Part shown: in pieces, positions 8,087 through 18,177 of the stretch
How the letters are laid out: the number at the start of each line of letters is the position of its first letter
Numbering within the stretch: the first letter of the stretch is position 1
Translations under genes and position numbers: made by a program
Assembly: GCA_030729445.1 (NCBI GenBank)
Contig: JANQXJ010000187.1
Span: 1-62,931 of the forward strand
DNA: 62,931 bases
Direction of reading: 5' to 3'
Source: Limnohabitans sp.
GTDB lineage: Bacteria > Pseudomonadota > Gammaproteobacteria > Burkholderiales > Burkholderiaceae_C
Notes under the pieces: model-generated
What the model was told of the DNA's origin: nothing
Databases searched by the model: none
The model's input: only the letters and a program-made list of their open reading frames with translations

Positions 8087-10510
8087 TCAGTTCGCTGCGT
8101 CGCCCTCGCCTGCATGCGGCAGATTCAGCACCCGCTCAATTTCCTTTTGTAACGCTGCTTGCGACATGGGCTTGGACACATAACCGTCTGCCCCCGCACC
8201 CAGAAAACGCTCACGGTCGCCGGTCATGGCGTGGGCCGTGACCATCAAGACGCGGGTTCTGTGACCTAGCTCGGCCTCACGATCACGCAACAATTTGAGG
8301 GCCGTGATGCCATCCATGACCGGCATCATCACGTCCATCAGGACCACATCGAAACGGTCTTTTTCCAACACGTCCAGCGCCTGCAAACCATCACAGGCGG
8401 AGACGTAGCGGTAACCCATGCGCTGCAACATGATCTCAGCCAACTTGCGGTTGATGTCATGGTCCTCGACCAGTAAGACCGAGATCGGTTTTTGGTAAAC
8501 CGGGCTCAAACTCAAGTCGGAACCCTGACCGTCTGCAGAGTGCTCGTCATCCGCGTCCAAATTGGTTTTTTCAACCGGCAAGGTCACCGTGAAGCAAGCA
8601 CCCAGATCGGGCTGCCCGTTGGCGCTGATTTCACCCCCCATCAAATGGACCAGCCTGCGGGTGATGGCCAGGCCTAAGCCCGTCCCCCCGAACGAGCGGG
8701 TGACCGAGCCATCACCCTGGGTGAAGGGACTGAACAGGGCCGCCGTACGCGCTGGATCAAAACCAATGCCCGTGTCGGTGATGCTGATGCGCAACACACT
8801 GTGATCGGCGTCTTGGCCGGGTAAGGCTTGCACGGCCACGGTGACCGCACCCACTTCTGTGAACTTGATGGCGTTGCCAATCAGGTTGGTCAAGACCTGG
8901 CGCATGCGCACCGGGTCCATCCAGGCCCATTCGGGCACCGCCGATGCGATGTCCACCTGCAAATCGATGTCCTTGACACGAGCCAGTTGCTCCAGGGATC
9001 GGCTGGTGTCCCGGATCAATTGAGCCGGGCTGACCTTGAGCAACTCCAGCTCCAGCGACTGGGCTTCGATTTTCGAAAAATCCAGGATCTGGTTGATGAT
9101 GTGGAGCAAGTGGTTGGCCGAGTCCCGTGCCAGCGTCAGGTATTCCTTTTGCGCCGCTTTGTCCTGGGTGTCCATGGCCAACTCGGTCATCCCCACAATG
9201 CCGTTCATGGGGGTGCGGATTTCATGGCTCATGTTCGCCAGGAACTCACCACGCATGCGGTTGTCCTGTTCCGCCTTTTCTTTGGCCTCGATGAGCATCC
9301 TTTGAGCGTTTTCGATGGCCGTGAAGTCCTGCATCACCCCCACAAAATGCACCTCATCGTCCACCCGCATCTCGCTGATGGTCAAGCGCAGAGAGAACAA
9401 CTGGCCATCCTTGCGTCGACCATGGAGCACACGCGGCTGGTTGATGATCTTCTTTTCACCGGTGCGTTGGTAGCTCAGCATGTAATCGTCATGCCGCGGC
9501 CCATCATTGGGGCCCATCAACCTGTCCAACTTTTGGCCAATGAGCTCCTCTGGGCTGTAGCCAAAAATGGCTTGCGTGGCGGCATTGCACTGGACGATCT
9601 GGCCATGGGCGTCGGCCACCACAATGGCTTCTGGCACCGACTTGAAAATGCTGTGCAGCTTGCTTTCGCTCAACCGCATTTGCCGCTCAATTTGCTTGCG
9701 CTCGTTGATTTCTTCGCTCAGCTGCTCGATCGCTGCACGCCGTTCGGTGGACAACTTGCGCGATGTGATCAGGGCCTCTCTGAATCGCCGCACCGTCAAC
9801 CACACCAATAACAGGCCCAAAAAGAGCAAGGCCAAAAGGACGATAAAAGTACGGTTGAGGATGCCGGTGCTGGTGATCTGCCACTGCGAGACGGGAAGCA
9901 CCACCTCCAATGCGCCGCGCACATCACCAGTTTTCCAATCGGTTCGGGGTGAGCTGGGGTAACTGTTGTGACAGGCCACGCAGCGCAGCGTCATGCGGTC
10001 GGCTTGGGCGTAACGGAGGACGCGCTCGCCGTTGAGCACCTCCTCCCGCACAAAAGGCAGGTCCGGGTTTTCTTTCAAATGTTTCAGCGCCTGGCGTTGA
10101 AAGTCATCGAGTTGGCGCTCTTGCACACGCCATGGAAAAGGCTTTTCGCTGTAGAGCCTCACTTGGGTTCCACCATCCACCTTGGACAAGTAATGCCCCA
10201 AATCCAGGGTCAAAGTGGCCGGTAAAGGCAGCGCATTTTTTCGGTTTTTGTAGTCGTGCGTGACGTGCACACCCGCCTCCATGGCGCGGGGCACGATTTC
10301 ATCGGTGTAGAAATTGCGAAATTGCGTCAGGCTGACCGCATGGGCCTGCGCACTTTCGGTGGCGTATTGCCGAACCATCCGCTCGCTGGCTTCGTAGGTA
10401 TAAAGCACCACCCACAGGCAAACGCTCACCAAAAGCACTCCCAGCCACCACAAGGGCCTGCGCTGGAGCGATTGACGAATCCATAAAATAGGTAAAAGGA
10501 AGTATTTCAC
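8087..10510 (-). CDS. Membrane hybrid histidine kinase with periplasmic c-type haem (DUF3365/Tll0287-like) sensor
   Basis: 807 residues. Order of parts: transmembrane helix (about 20-38); periplasmic sensor domain with CVACH at 177-181, a CxxCH haem c motif in a Tll0287-like/DUF3365 context; second transmembrane helix (about 221-240); coiled region; PAS domain (about 283-400); HisKA with phospho-acceptor H429 in FLANMSHEIRTPMNG; HATPase with N-box NAIKFTE and DTGIGFDP; C-terminal receiver with VLLVEDHDINRKL and VLMDVMMPVMDG. A haem sensor suggests a redox or gas (NO/CO/O2) input. The start is GTG at 10510 with AAAGG upstream. No cognate response regulator lies beside it, so phosphotransfer partners are unknown. 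It is convergent with the ligase gene. Confidence 0.85.
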   Translation of the reverse strand: MKYFLLPILWIRQSLQRRPLWWLGVLLVSVCLWVVLYTYEASERMVRQYATESAQAHAVSLTQFRNFYTDEIVPRAMEAGVHVTHDYKNRKNALPLPATLTLDLGHYLSKVDGGTQVRLYSEKPFPWRVQERQLDDFQRQALKHLKENPDLPFVREEVLNGERVLRYAQADRMTLRCVACHNSYPSSPRTDWKTGDVRGALEVVLPVSQWQITSTGILNRTFIVLLALLFLGLLLVWLTVRRFREALITSRKLSTERRAAIEQLSEEINERKQIERQMRLSESKLHSIFKSVPEAIVVADAHGQIVQCNAATQAIFGYSPEELIGQKLDRLMGPNDGPRHDDYMLSYQRTGEKKIINQPRVLHGRRKDGQLFSLRLTISEMRVDDEVHFVGVMQDFTAIENAQRMLIEAKEKAEQDNRMRGEFLANMSHEIRTPMNGIVGMTELAMDTQDKAAQKEYLTLARDSANHLLHIINQILDFSKIEAQSLELELLKVSPAQLIRDTSRSLEQLARVKDIDLQVDIASAVPEWAWMDPVRMRQVLTNLIGNAIKFTEVGAVTVAVQALPGQDADHSVLRISITDTGIGFDPARTAALFSPFTQGDGSVTRSFGGTGLGLAITRRLVHLMGGEISANGQPDLGACFTVTLPVEKTNLDADDEHSADGQGSDLSLSPVYQKPISVLLVEDHDINRKLAEIMLQRMGYRYVSACDGLQALDVLEKDRFDVVLMDVMMPVMDGITALKLLRDREAELGHRTRVLMVTAHAMTGDRERFLGAGADGYVSKPMSQAALQKEIERVLNLPHAGEGDAAN

Positions 10511-10634
10511 ATGACGCCTTTGATACTAGGCGCATGATAACAATGAATACCTAAAACTTCTATTTCAAAACAACCCAAGAAGCCCAAGGCTCAGGCCTTA
10601 CCCAGCGCAAAGGCTGGATTGGCCGTGTTGAGGG

Positions 10635-11723
10635 TCAGGTGTCTTTGCTGACCTTGATGGTCGGGAACTTGCTGGAAAAATCCTTGGCCTTGGCCGCGAT
10701 CTTGACAGCGACCTGTCGGGCCACCGCCTTGTAGATCTGGGCCACCTCACCATCGGGTTCATGAACCACTGTGGGTTTGCCACTGTCTGCTTGCAAGCGA
10801 ATCTGCATGTCCAGAGGCAACGCGCCCAGGTAGTCCATGCCGTACTCGGCGGCCATTTTCTTGCCGCCGTCGGCGCCAAAGATGTGCTCCACATGGCCGC
10901 AATTCGTGCACACATGCACCGCCATGTTTTCCACCAGGCCCAAAATCGGCACGCCCACTTTTTCGAACATCTTCACGCCTTTTTTGGCGTCCAAGAGGGC
11001 AATGTCCTGCGGGGTGGTCACAATCACCGCGCCCGTCATGGGCACGCGCTGGCTCAGCGTCAACTGGATATCGCCCGTGCCGGGTGGCATGTCCACAATC
11101 AAATAATCCAGCTCTTTCCAGTTGGTCTGGCGCAGCAGTTGCTCCAGCGCCTGGGTGGCCATGGGACCACGCCAGATCATGGCGTCGTCGGGGTTGACGA
11201 GAAAACCGATCGACATGACTTGCACGCCATAGTTTTCCATGGGCTCCATGGTCTGGCCGTCTTCGCTCTCGGGGCGGCCTTCAATGCCCATCATCATGGG
11301 CTGGCTGGGGCCGTAAATGTCAGCGTCCAGCAGGCCCACCTTGGCACCTTCGGCGGCCAGGGCCAGCGCCAGGTTAACGGCGGTGGTGCTTTTGCCCACG
11401 CCGCCCTTGCCAGAGGCCACAGCCACGATATTTTTGACCTGCGGCAGCAGGGCCACGCCGCGCTGGGCAGCGTGAGCGGTGATCTTGCTGGTGACATTGG
11501 CCGACACGTTGGCCACGCCCGCCACGCCCTTGGCTGCAGCGATCAATGCTTGGCGCAGGGCCGGGATCTGGCTCTTGGCCGGGTAGCCCAGCTCAACATC
11601 AAATGACACATCGACGCCATCGACTTGCAGATTCTTCAAAGTTTTGGTGGATACAAAATCTTTACCCGTGTTCGGATCAATCACGTTTTGCAGGGCTTGA
11701 AGCAATTGTTCTTGGCTAACCAT
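10635..11723 (-). CDS. apbC: Mrp/ApbC-family iron-sulfur cluster carrier ATPase
   Basis: Cytoplasmic P-loop ATPase that binds and transfers 4Fe-4S clusters to apoproteins. The 362-residue protein starts with a MIP18/DUF59-like domain (about 1-80). The deviant Walker A SGKGGVGKST is at 104-113, LLDADIYGPSQP is the switch I/Mrp signature, and a C-terminal CTNCG provides the cluster-binding CxxC. Numerous iron-sulfur proteins encoded nearby (BoxA, TcuB) could be clients, but no specific link is implied. It is divergent from the patatin gene at 11817. Confidence 0.93.
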   Translation of the reverse strand: MVSQEQLLQALQNVIDPNTGKDFVSTKTLKNLQVDGVDVSFDVELGYPAKSQIPALRQALIAAAKGVAGVANVSANVTSKITAHAAQRGVALLPQVKNIVAVASGKGGVGKSTTAVNLALALAAEGAKVGLLDADIYGPSQPMMMGIEGRPESEDGQTMEPMENYGVQVMSIGFLVNPDDAMIWRGPMATQALEQLLRQTNWKELDYLIVDMPPGTGDIQLTLSQRVPMTGAVIVTTPQDIALLDAKKGVKMFEKVGVPILGLVENMAVHVCTNCGHVEHIFGADGGKKMAAEYGMDYLGALPLDMQIRLQADSGKPTVVHEPDGEVAQIYKAVARQVAVKIAAKAKDFSSKFPTIKVSKDT

Positions 11724-11816
11724 CTGAATTCATCCACTTAAAAATATTCTCTTAGTCTAACCAAGCGCGGGTGTCCCCTGATTTTCAATGGTTGAAACGC
11801 CGATAGGATGGACCCG

Positions 11817-12998
11817 ATGAGCAACTCAACTGGATTGATACTTTCAGGCGGTGGCGCACGAGCGGCCTACCAAGTGGGTGTACTGGCTGCCATCACACGC
11901 ATGCGACGCGCAGCTGGTCAGTCACAAGAGAACCCGTTTCCGGTCATCTCTGGGACTTCGGCAGGGGCCATCAATGCCGCTTTTTTGGCCTGCAATGCCG
12001 ACCGTTTTGACCAAGCGGTCGATGACCTGGTCCAAGTTTGGAGCCACTTTCGAGTTGAGCAAGTTTACCGATCGGATGTCTTGGGCATGGTCCGTTCCGG
12101 AGCGCGTTGGCTGTCCTTGTTGTCACTGGGTTGGTTGATCACTCAAAAACGCTTAAGACCCAAATCGCTGCTCAACAATGACCCCTTGCTCAATTTGCTC
12201 AAAGAACGCATTGATTTGCATCGCTTGCCAAGCTTGCTGGAGGAGGGGCATTTGCAAGCACTGGCCATCACCGCCTCCAGTTACAGCACGGGTGAGCATG
12301 TGACTTTTTATGAAAGTTGCCGCACCGTGACCCCTTGGGTTCGCAACCAGCGTCTCGCTCAGCAGGGGCGTCTGACGCACCTGCATTTGCTCGCCAGCTC
12401 AGCGATTCCTTTCATTTTCCCCGCCATGCGGCTCCACGGGCCCCAAGGTGAAGCCTATTTCGGGGATGGTTCGATGCGACAGACCGCACCCATTTCTCCA
12501 GCCATTCATTTGGGTGCCAGCAAGATCTTGGTCATAGGTGCAGGCCGCATGTTGGAGCCTCGTCACACATCGACCGAAGAACCAACTTACCCCTCACTGG
12601 CCCACATCGCAGGCCACGCCCTCTCCAGCATCTTTTTGGATGCCCTGGCTGTGGACGTCGAACGCATGCAAAGAATCAACCAGACCTTGCAGCTGATCCC
12701 ACCCGAAAAACGCCTAGACACCCACTTGCGACCGGTTGATTTGCTGCTGATTGCCCCGTCGCAAAGGCTGGACGTGATCGCGGCGCGACATGCAGACGCA
12801 TTGCCTCCAACAGTCAAAAGTCTGCTGCGAACCCTTGGGGCAAACCAGACCTCGTTTCATGGACAGGGCAATGCCCTGCTGAGTTACTTGCTGTTTGAAG
12901 CGGCCTACACGAAAGAGCTGATCGAACTGGGGCAGGCAGATGCTGAGAGGCAACGTGAGGACATTGGCCGATTCTTTGGTTGGCCAACCAAGACCTGA
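11817..12998 (+). CDS. Patatin-like phospholipase / esterase, paralogue 1
   Basis: A 393-residue cytoplasmic patatin-fold protein with no signal peptide. The oxyanion hole GGGARAAYQ is at 11-19, the nucleophile is Ser48 in GTSAG (46-50), and the catalytic Asp is in FGDG (D217). The dyad is therefore complete. The substrate is unknown; the family includes phospholipase A2-like and PHB-associated lipases. An ATG nine nt earlier (11808) is possible; 11817 is preferred because AGGATGGA lies just upstream. A close paralogue is at 38807-40045. It sits between apbC and metG, which are usually close neighbours in related genomes, suggesting insertion at this point (inference). Confidence 0.88.
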   Translation: MSNSTGLILSGGGARAAYQVGVLAAITRMRRAAGQSQENPFPVISGTSAGAINAAFLACNADRFDQAVDDLVQVWSHFRVEQVYRSDVLGMVRSGARWLSLLSLGWLITQKRLRPKSLLNNDPLLNLLKERIDLHRLPSLLEEGHLQALAITASSYSTGEHVTFYESCRTVTPWVRNQRLAQQGRLTHLHLLASSAIPFIFPAMRLHGPQGEAYFGDGSMRQTAPISPAIHLGASKILVIGAGRMLEPRHTSTEEPTYPSLAHIAGHALSSIFLDALAVDVERMQRINQTLQLIPPEKRLDTHLRPVDLLLIAPSQRLDVIAARHADALPPTVKSLLRTLGANQTSFHGQGNALLSYLLFEAAYTKELIELGQADAERQREDIGRFFGWPTKT

Positions 12999-13090
12999 AC
13001 CCCAAGAGACCACAGACTGATCAGCAGGACTGCAAGTGCATAAAGACTAAAATCAAACGCTTGCCTTTCAGCTTATCCGCCCATTCAGAC

Positions 13091-15172
13091 ATGTCCAAGC
13101 GCCAACTCTTCGTCACCACCGCCCTGCCGTACGCCAATGGCAATTTCCACATCGGCCACATCATGGAATACATCCAGGCCGACATCTGGGTGCGGTTCCA
13201 GCGCATGCAGGGCCACCAGGTCGACTTTGTGGGCGCCGACGACACCCACGGCGCGCCCATCATGATCGCGGCTGAGAAGGCCGGCAAAACGCCCCAACAG
13301 TTCGTGGCCGACATCGCCGCGGGCCGCAAACCCTATTTGGACGGCTTTCACATCCAGTTCGACAACTGGCACAGCACCGACGCGCCCGAGAACCACGAGC
13401 TGGCCCGCCAGATTTACCGCGACCTGCGCGACATCAGCGCGGCCGATGGCGGCTCGCTGATCGAGGTGCGCTCGGTCGAGCAGTTCTTTGACCCGCAAAA
13501 GAACATGTTCTTGCCCGACCGCTTCATCAAAGGCGAGTGCCCCAAGTGCCACGCCAAAGACCAGTACGGCGACAACTGCGAGAGCTGCGGCGCGGTCTAC
13601 GCGCCCACCGACCTGATCAACCCCTTCTCAGCCCTGTCGGGTGCCAAGCCCGAGCTCAAAACCTCGGAACACTTTTTCTTCAAGCTCTCCGACCCGCGCT
13701 GCGTCGAGTTTTTGAGCCAATGGACCCAAGACGGCAAGCTGCAGCCCGAGGTGGCCAACAAGGTCAAAGAGTGGTTTTCGGTGCGCACCAACCCCGACGG
13801 CACGACCAGCGAAGGTCTGGGCGACTGGGACATCTCGCGCGACGCGCCCTACTTCGGCATCGAAATCCCCGATGCGCCCGGCAAGTACTTTTATGTGTGG
13901 CTGGACGCGCCCGTGGGCTACTTGGCCTCGCTCAAAAACCTGCTGGGCAAGCGCGGCGAAAGTTACGACGCCTACATGGCCAACCCCGCGCTGGAGCAAT
14001 ACCACTTCATCGGCAAAGACATCGTCACCTTCCACACGCTGTTCTGGCCGGCCATGCTGCATTTCTCGGGCCGCAAAACCCCCAACAGCGTGTTCGTGCA
14101 CGGCTTCTTGACGGTGAACAACGGCGAGAAGATGAGCAAGAGCCGCGGCACGGGCCTGGACCCGCTCAAGTACCTGAGCCTGGGCATGAACCCCGAGTGG
14201 CTGCGCTACTACCTGGCGGCCAAACTCTCGGCCCGCAACGAAGACATCGACTTCAACGCCGAAGACTTCATGGCGCGGGTCAACAGCGATTTGATCGGCA
14301 AGTTCGTCAACATTGCTTCGCGCTCGGCCGGTTTCATCGCCAAGCGCTTTGGCGGCCAACTCGGCCCCGTCAGCGCCGACGGCCAAGCCCTGCTCTCGGC
14401 CTTGCAAGCCGCCACGCCGAGCATCGCCGCGTTTTACGACCAGCGCGAATACGCCAAAGCCCTGCGCGAGATCATGCTGCTGACCGACAAGGTCAACAGC
14501 TATGTGGACCAAAACAAACCGTGGGACTTGGCGAAACAAGAAGGCCAAGGCGTCCGCTTGCACGACGTGTGCACCACCTGCATCGAAGCCTTCCGCTTGC
14601 TCAGCCTGCAACTCAAACCCGTGCTGCCGGCCTTGGCGGCGCAGGTCGAGGCCTTCTTGAACGTGGCGCCCTTCACCTTTGCCCAAGCACAACAGCTGCT
14701 GGGCGCGGGCCACACCATCAACGCCTACCAACACCTGATGCAGCGCGTCACCCCCGAGCAACTCGACGCTTTGTTCGAGCCGCCTGCGGTGGTGGAAGAA
14801 AAAGTCACGCCCGGTGGCGAAGACATCGCCCCCACCATCAGCATCGACGACTTCGCCAAGGTGGACCTGCGCATCGCCGAGATCGTCAACTGCGAAGCGG
14901 TGGAAGGCTCGACCAAATTGCTGCGCCTCACGCTCGACGTGGGCGAAGGCAAAACACGCAACGTGTTCTCGGGTGTGGCCAGCATGTACAAGCCCGAAGA
15001 CCTCAAAGGCAAGCTCACCGTGATGGTGGCCAACTTGGCACCGCGCAAGATGAAGTTCGGCGTGTCCGAGGGCATGGTGCTGGCCGCCAGCCACGCCGAC
15101 GACAAGGAGGATGCGGGCATTTACGTGCTGCACCCTTGGCCCGGCGCCAAGCCCGGCATGCGCATCCACTGA
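13091..15172 (+). CDS. metG: Methionyl-tRNA synthetase
   Basis: Charges tRNA-Met with methionine. The 693-residue class I synthetase has HIGH at 20-23 (preceded by TTALPYANGNF), a zinc knuckle with Cys150, Cys153, Cys163 and Cys166, and KMSKS at 347-351. It also has the C-terminal EMAP/Trbp111-like tRNA-binding domain (about 585-693), with the typical DLRIAEIV and GMVLAAS segments. The start MSKRQLFVTTALPYANG at 13091 matches the family; a 37-codon in-frame extension overlapping the patatin gene is rejected. Confidence 0.98.
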   Translation: MSKRQLFVTTALPYANGNFHIGHIMEYIQADIWVRFQRMQGHQVDFVGADDTHGAPIMIAAEKAGKTPQQFVADIAAGRKPYLDGFHIQFDNWHSTDAPENHELARQIYRDLRDISAADGGSLIEVRSVEQFFDPQKNMFLPDRFIKGECPKCHAKDQYGDNCESCGAVYAPTDLINPFSALSGAKPELKTSEHFFFKLSDPRCVEFLSQWTQDGKLQPEVANKVKEWFSVRTNPDGTTSEGLGDWDISRDAPYFGIEIPDAPGKYFYVWLDAPVGYLASLKNLLGKRGESYDAYMANPALEQYHFIGKDIVTFHTLFWPAMLHFSGRKTPNSVFVHGFLTVNNGEKMSKSRGTGLDPLKYLSLGMNPEWLRYYLAAKLSARNEDIDFNAEDFMARVNSDLIGKFVNIASRSAGFIAKRFGGQLGPVSADGQALLSALQAATPSIAAFYDQREYAKALREIMLLTDKVNSYVDQNKPWDLAKQEGQGVRLHDVCTTCIEAFRLLSLQLKPVLPALAAQVEAFLNVAPFTFAQAQQLLGAGHTINAYQHLMQRVTPEQLDALFEPPAVVEEKVTPGGEDIAPTISIDDFAKVDLRIAEIVNCEAVEGSTKLLRLTLDVGEGKTRNVFSGVASMYKPEDLKGKLTVMVANLAPRKMKFGVSEGMVLAASHADDKEDAGIYVLHPWPGAKPGMRIH

Positions 15173-15294
15173 CCCGATGGACCGCTGCACATGAGCTCCC
15201 TTCAAACCAAGGAACGCCTGTGCAGCCAAGCCCCTTGGGCCGGGTGTGAGGGCTTGCCGCATAATTTGGCGATAAGAAGTAACACGAGACGCCC

Positions 15295-16974
15295 ATGAAC
15301 TGGATGCAGGCCACGCATTTTTTTCGCCCCCGTTTGCTTGACAGCCTGCACGGCTACAACCGTGAACGCTTCTCCCAAGACGTGGGCGCAGGCCTCACCG
15401 TAGGGGTGGTGGCACTGCCGCTGGCCATGGCCTTTGCCATCGCTTCCGGGCTCAAGCCCGAGGCGGGGCTCTTCACCGCCATCATTGCCGGCTTTCTGAT
15501 CTCGGCGCTGGGCGGCAGCCGGGTGCAAATCGGCGGGCCAGCCGGGGCCTTCATCGTGATCGTTTACGGCATCGTCGAGCGCTATGGCCTGGCCAACCTG
15601 ATCTTGGCCACCGCCATGTCGGGTGTGCTGCTGTTTTTGATGGGCTTGTTCCGCTTGGGCACGCTGATCCGCTTCATCCCGGTGGCGGTGGTAGTTGGTT
15701 TCACCAACGGCATTGCGGTGCTGATCATGTTGTCGCAAATCAAGGATTTTTTAGGCCTGAAAGTGGCTGCCATGCCGGCCGATTTCTTTGGCATCCTGAA
15801 CACCCTGTGGCTGAACCTGCACACGGCCAACCTGGCCGCCTTGCTGCTGGCATTGGCGTCCTTGTCTTTGGTGGTGGGTTGGTTGCGCATGAGCCACCGC
15901 CTGACGGACACCCGGTACCGCTGGGCCAGCATGGTCCCAGGCTCCATCGTGGCGCTGGTGTTTGCCACCTTGGTCACCTGGCTGCTGAACCTGCCCGTGG
16001 AGACGATTGGCAGCAAATTTGGCGGTATCCCCTCGTCCATGCCCGGCTTTGCCTGGCCGGAGTTCAGCTGGGACAGCGCCCGCTTTTTGCTCATGCCGAC
16101 CTTGACCTTGACGCTCTTGGGGGCGATTGAATCGCTGCTGTGCGCCCGCATTGCCGACGGCATGATCGGCGACCGCCACAACCCCAACCAGGAGCTCATG
16201 GCCCAAGGCGTGGCCAACTTCGTCACGCCGTTTTTTGGTGGCATGCCCGCCACCGGCACCATTGCCCGCACCGTGACCAACATCAAAAGCGGCGGCACCA
16301 CCCCGATTTCGGGCATGGTGCATGCACTGACCTTGCTGGTCGTGGTGTTGGTAGCCGCCCCCCTGGCGGGGCACATTCCGCTGGCGGCGCTGGCGGCAAT
16401 CTTGATGTTTGTCGCCTGGAACATGGGTGAATGGCGTGAATTCATGCAGCTGCGCCAGTACCGCATGCCCTACCGCATCACCTTGTTGGCGGTGTTTTTC
16501 CTCACGGTGGTGTTTGACCTGACAGTGGCGGTCGAAGTCGGCCTGATCGCCGCCTGCCTGACTTTCATTTATCGCATCTCGAGCTTGAGTCGCTGCGAGA
16601 GCGTGACGCGCGTCGAGCAGCCGGGCTTGGCCGGTTTCGAGCACCGGGTGCAGGCTTGGCGTCTTTACGGGGCGCTGTTTTTCGGGGCCGTCAAGCTGGT
16701 CGAGGCCATCGAGGACAAAATCAGCACCCCCACGCTGGTGCTGGACTTGAAAAACGTGATCTACATCGACTCCTCAGGCGCGGACGCGTTGATGAACCTG
16801 ATCGAGACCTGCCGCAAGAAGCAGGTTCAGCTCATTGTGTGCGGCCTGACGCACCAGCCACTCGACATGGCCCAGCGCAGCGGCCTGCTGGAGCACGTCA
16901 AAGACCACCTGCAGCCCGACCTGAGCAGCAGCTTGGCCTTGGCCGTCAGCTTGAGCGCAGAGCCGGCCCGGTAA
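15295..16974 (+). CDS. SulP-family inorganic anion transporter with STAS domain
   Basis: A 559-residue inner-membrane transporter. The N-terminal half has 10-12 hydrophobic segments, starting with the SulP signature region DVGAGLTVGVVALPLAMAFA (about 25-45) and ending near 430. A cytoplasmic STAS domain follows (about 440-555), with VIYIDSSGADAL at the position that is phosphorylated in anti-sigma antagonists. SulP proteins move sulfate, bicarbonate, dicarboxylates or other anions; the substrate cannot be assigned here. No sulfate-assimilation or carbonic anhydrase genes are adjacent. Confidence 0.9.
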   Translation: MNWMQATHFFRPRLLDSLHGYNRERFSQDVGAGLTVGVVALPLAMAFAIASGLKPEAGLFTAIIAGFLISALGGSRVQIGGPAGAFIVIVYGIVERYGLANLILATAMSGVLLFLMGLFRLGTLIRFIPVAVVVGFTNGIAVLIMLSQIKDFLGLKVAAMPADFFGILNTLWLNLHTANLAALLLALASLSLVVGWLRMSHRLTDTRYRWASMVPGSIVALVFATLVTWLLNLPVETIGSKFGGIPSSMPGFAWPEFSWDSARFLLMPTLTLTLLGAIESLLCARIADGMIGDRHNPNQELMAQGVANFVTPFFGGMPATGTIARTVTNIKSGGTTPISGMVHALTLLVVVLVAAPLAGHIPLAALAAILMFVAWNMGEWREFMQLRQYRMPYRITLLAVFFLTVVFDLTVAVEVGLIAACLTFIYRISSLSRCESVTRVEQPGLAGFEHRVQAWRLYGALFFGAVKLVEAIEDKISTPTLVLDLKNVIYIDSSGADALMNLIETCRKKQVQLIVCGLTHQPLDMAQRSGLLEHVKDHLQPDLSSSLALAVSLSAEPAR

Positions 16975-17053
16975 AATGGCCAGATTCAGGTTTTGGGAGG
17001 CTTCTGGGGCCACCAAAACCCTTTTGTTTTTGCCTTTGTACAGATTGCCCGCC

Positions 17054-17257
17054 ATGTCTTTTTTTCGCCGCCCTGATTACAGCTCTGACACCTCCCAGTT
17101 CATCGACCAGCTCAAGGCCCAGCGCCCCGAGCTCGAAGCCGAGCAGCGCCAAGGCCGTGGCCTGCTGTGGGACAAGCCAATCGACCGCGATATTCAGGCC
17201 GAATTCAAACAAGGCCGAGTGGCGCAAAAACCCTACGTGTACCAGACCAAGGCCTGA
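17054..17257 (+). CDS. DUF3460 family small protein
   Basis: A 67-residue soluble protein of unknown function, recognised by MSFFRRPDYSSDTSQF, the acidic helix LKAQRPELEAEQRQGR and the C-terminal VAQKPYVYQTK. These features and the position just before scpA are typical of DUF3460 proteins of Burkholderiales. A longer in-frame form beginning at 16976 is rejected because the extension is not conserved in character and overlaps the end of the SulP gene. No motif suggests an enzymatic role. Confidence 0.88.
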   Translation: MSFFRRPDYSSDTSQFIDQLKAQRPELEAEQRQGRGLLWDKPIDRDIQAEFKQGRVAQKPYVYQTKA

Positions 17258-17312
17258 GCCTCATTGAGTCCGCACCCCTTTTGCCGAGCTTTTTTTCAGG
17301 CCCCACCGCACC

Positions 17313-18167
17313 GTGAGCAACGACACCGTCCCATCCCTGCAGTTGGCCGAAGACACGCTCGGTGCGGCCATGCCTGCAGTGATCGACCAAGTGGCCTTGG
17401 CGCGTTTGTATGGCGAGCCGCTGTTTGCCATGCCCAGCGACCTCTACATCCCGCCGGATGCGCTGGAGGTGTTTCTGGAGGCCTTCGAAGGCCCCCTGGA
17501 CTTGCTGCTGTATTTGATCCGTAAGCAGAACTTCAACATCCTCGACATCCCGATGGCGGGCGTGACACGCCAGTACCTGAGCTATGTCGAAGAGATCCGC
17601 CAGCGCAACCTGGAGCTGGCCGCCGAATACCTGCTCATGGCGGCCATGCTCATCGAAATCAAGTCGCGCATGCTGCTGCCCCCCAAAAAAGTGGCAGAGG
17701 GCGAAGAAGCCGAAGACCCGCGTGCTGAATTGGTGCGTCGCCTGCTCGAATACGAGCAGATGAAACTGGCTTCAATGCAGCTGAACGTGATCCCGCAATA
17801 CGGCCGCGATTTTTTGCAGGCCCAGGTGTTCATCGAGCAAAGTCTGCAACCGCGCTTTCCAGACGTCAGCATGGACGAGCTGCAATTGGCTTGGCGCGAC
17901 ATCCTCAAACGCGCCAACCTGGTGCAGCACCACAAGATCAGCCGAGAAGAACTCAGCGTGCGCGAGCACATGAGCATCGTGCTCAAGCACCTGCAAGGGC
18001 GCAAGTTTGTGGAGTTTGAACACCTGTTCGATCCCAGTCTGGGTGTACCGGTGCTGGTGGTCACCTTCATCGCCTTGCTGGAGCTGGCCAAGGAAACCCT
18101 GATCGAGATCACCCAGGCCGAGGCCTTCGCGCCCATTTACGTGCGCCTGGCCTACACCCCCAACTGA
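17313..18167 (+). CDS. scpA: Segregation and condensation protein A
   Basis: ScpA is the kleisin subunit that bridges SMC (or MksB/MukB-like) heads for chromosome organisation. The 284-residue protein contains the family core FEGPLDLLLYLIRKQNFNIL (about 54-73), the helix LEYEQMKLAS and a C-terminal winged-helix region ending in EAFAPIYVRL. The start is a GTG at 17313. No scpB is visible in the window. It follows the DUF3460 gene by 55 nt and converges on ruvC with a 10-nt gap. Confidence 0.92.
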   Translation: MSNDTVPSLQLAEDTLGAAMPAVIDQVALARLYGEPLFAMPSDLYIPPDALEVFLEAFEGPLDLLLYLIRKQNFNILDIPMAGVTRQYLSYVEEIRQRNLELAAEYLLMAAMLIEIKSRMLLPPKKVAEGEEAEDPRAELVRRLLEYEQMKLASMQLNVIPQYGRDFLQAQVFIEQSLQPRFPDVSMDELQLAWRDILKRANLVQHHKISREELSVREHMSIVLKHLQGRKFVEFEHLFDPSLGVPVLVVTFIALLELAKETLIEITQAEAFAPIYVRLAYTPN

Positions 18168-18177
18168 TCGCAGGCCA

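Noticed and set aside
13628..15262. Open frame of 544 codons on the minus strand opposite metG
   Set aside because: Same antisense artefact; metG is certain and the mirror frame has no domain or ribosome-binding site.
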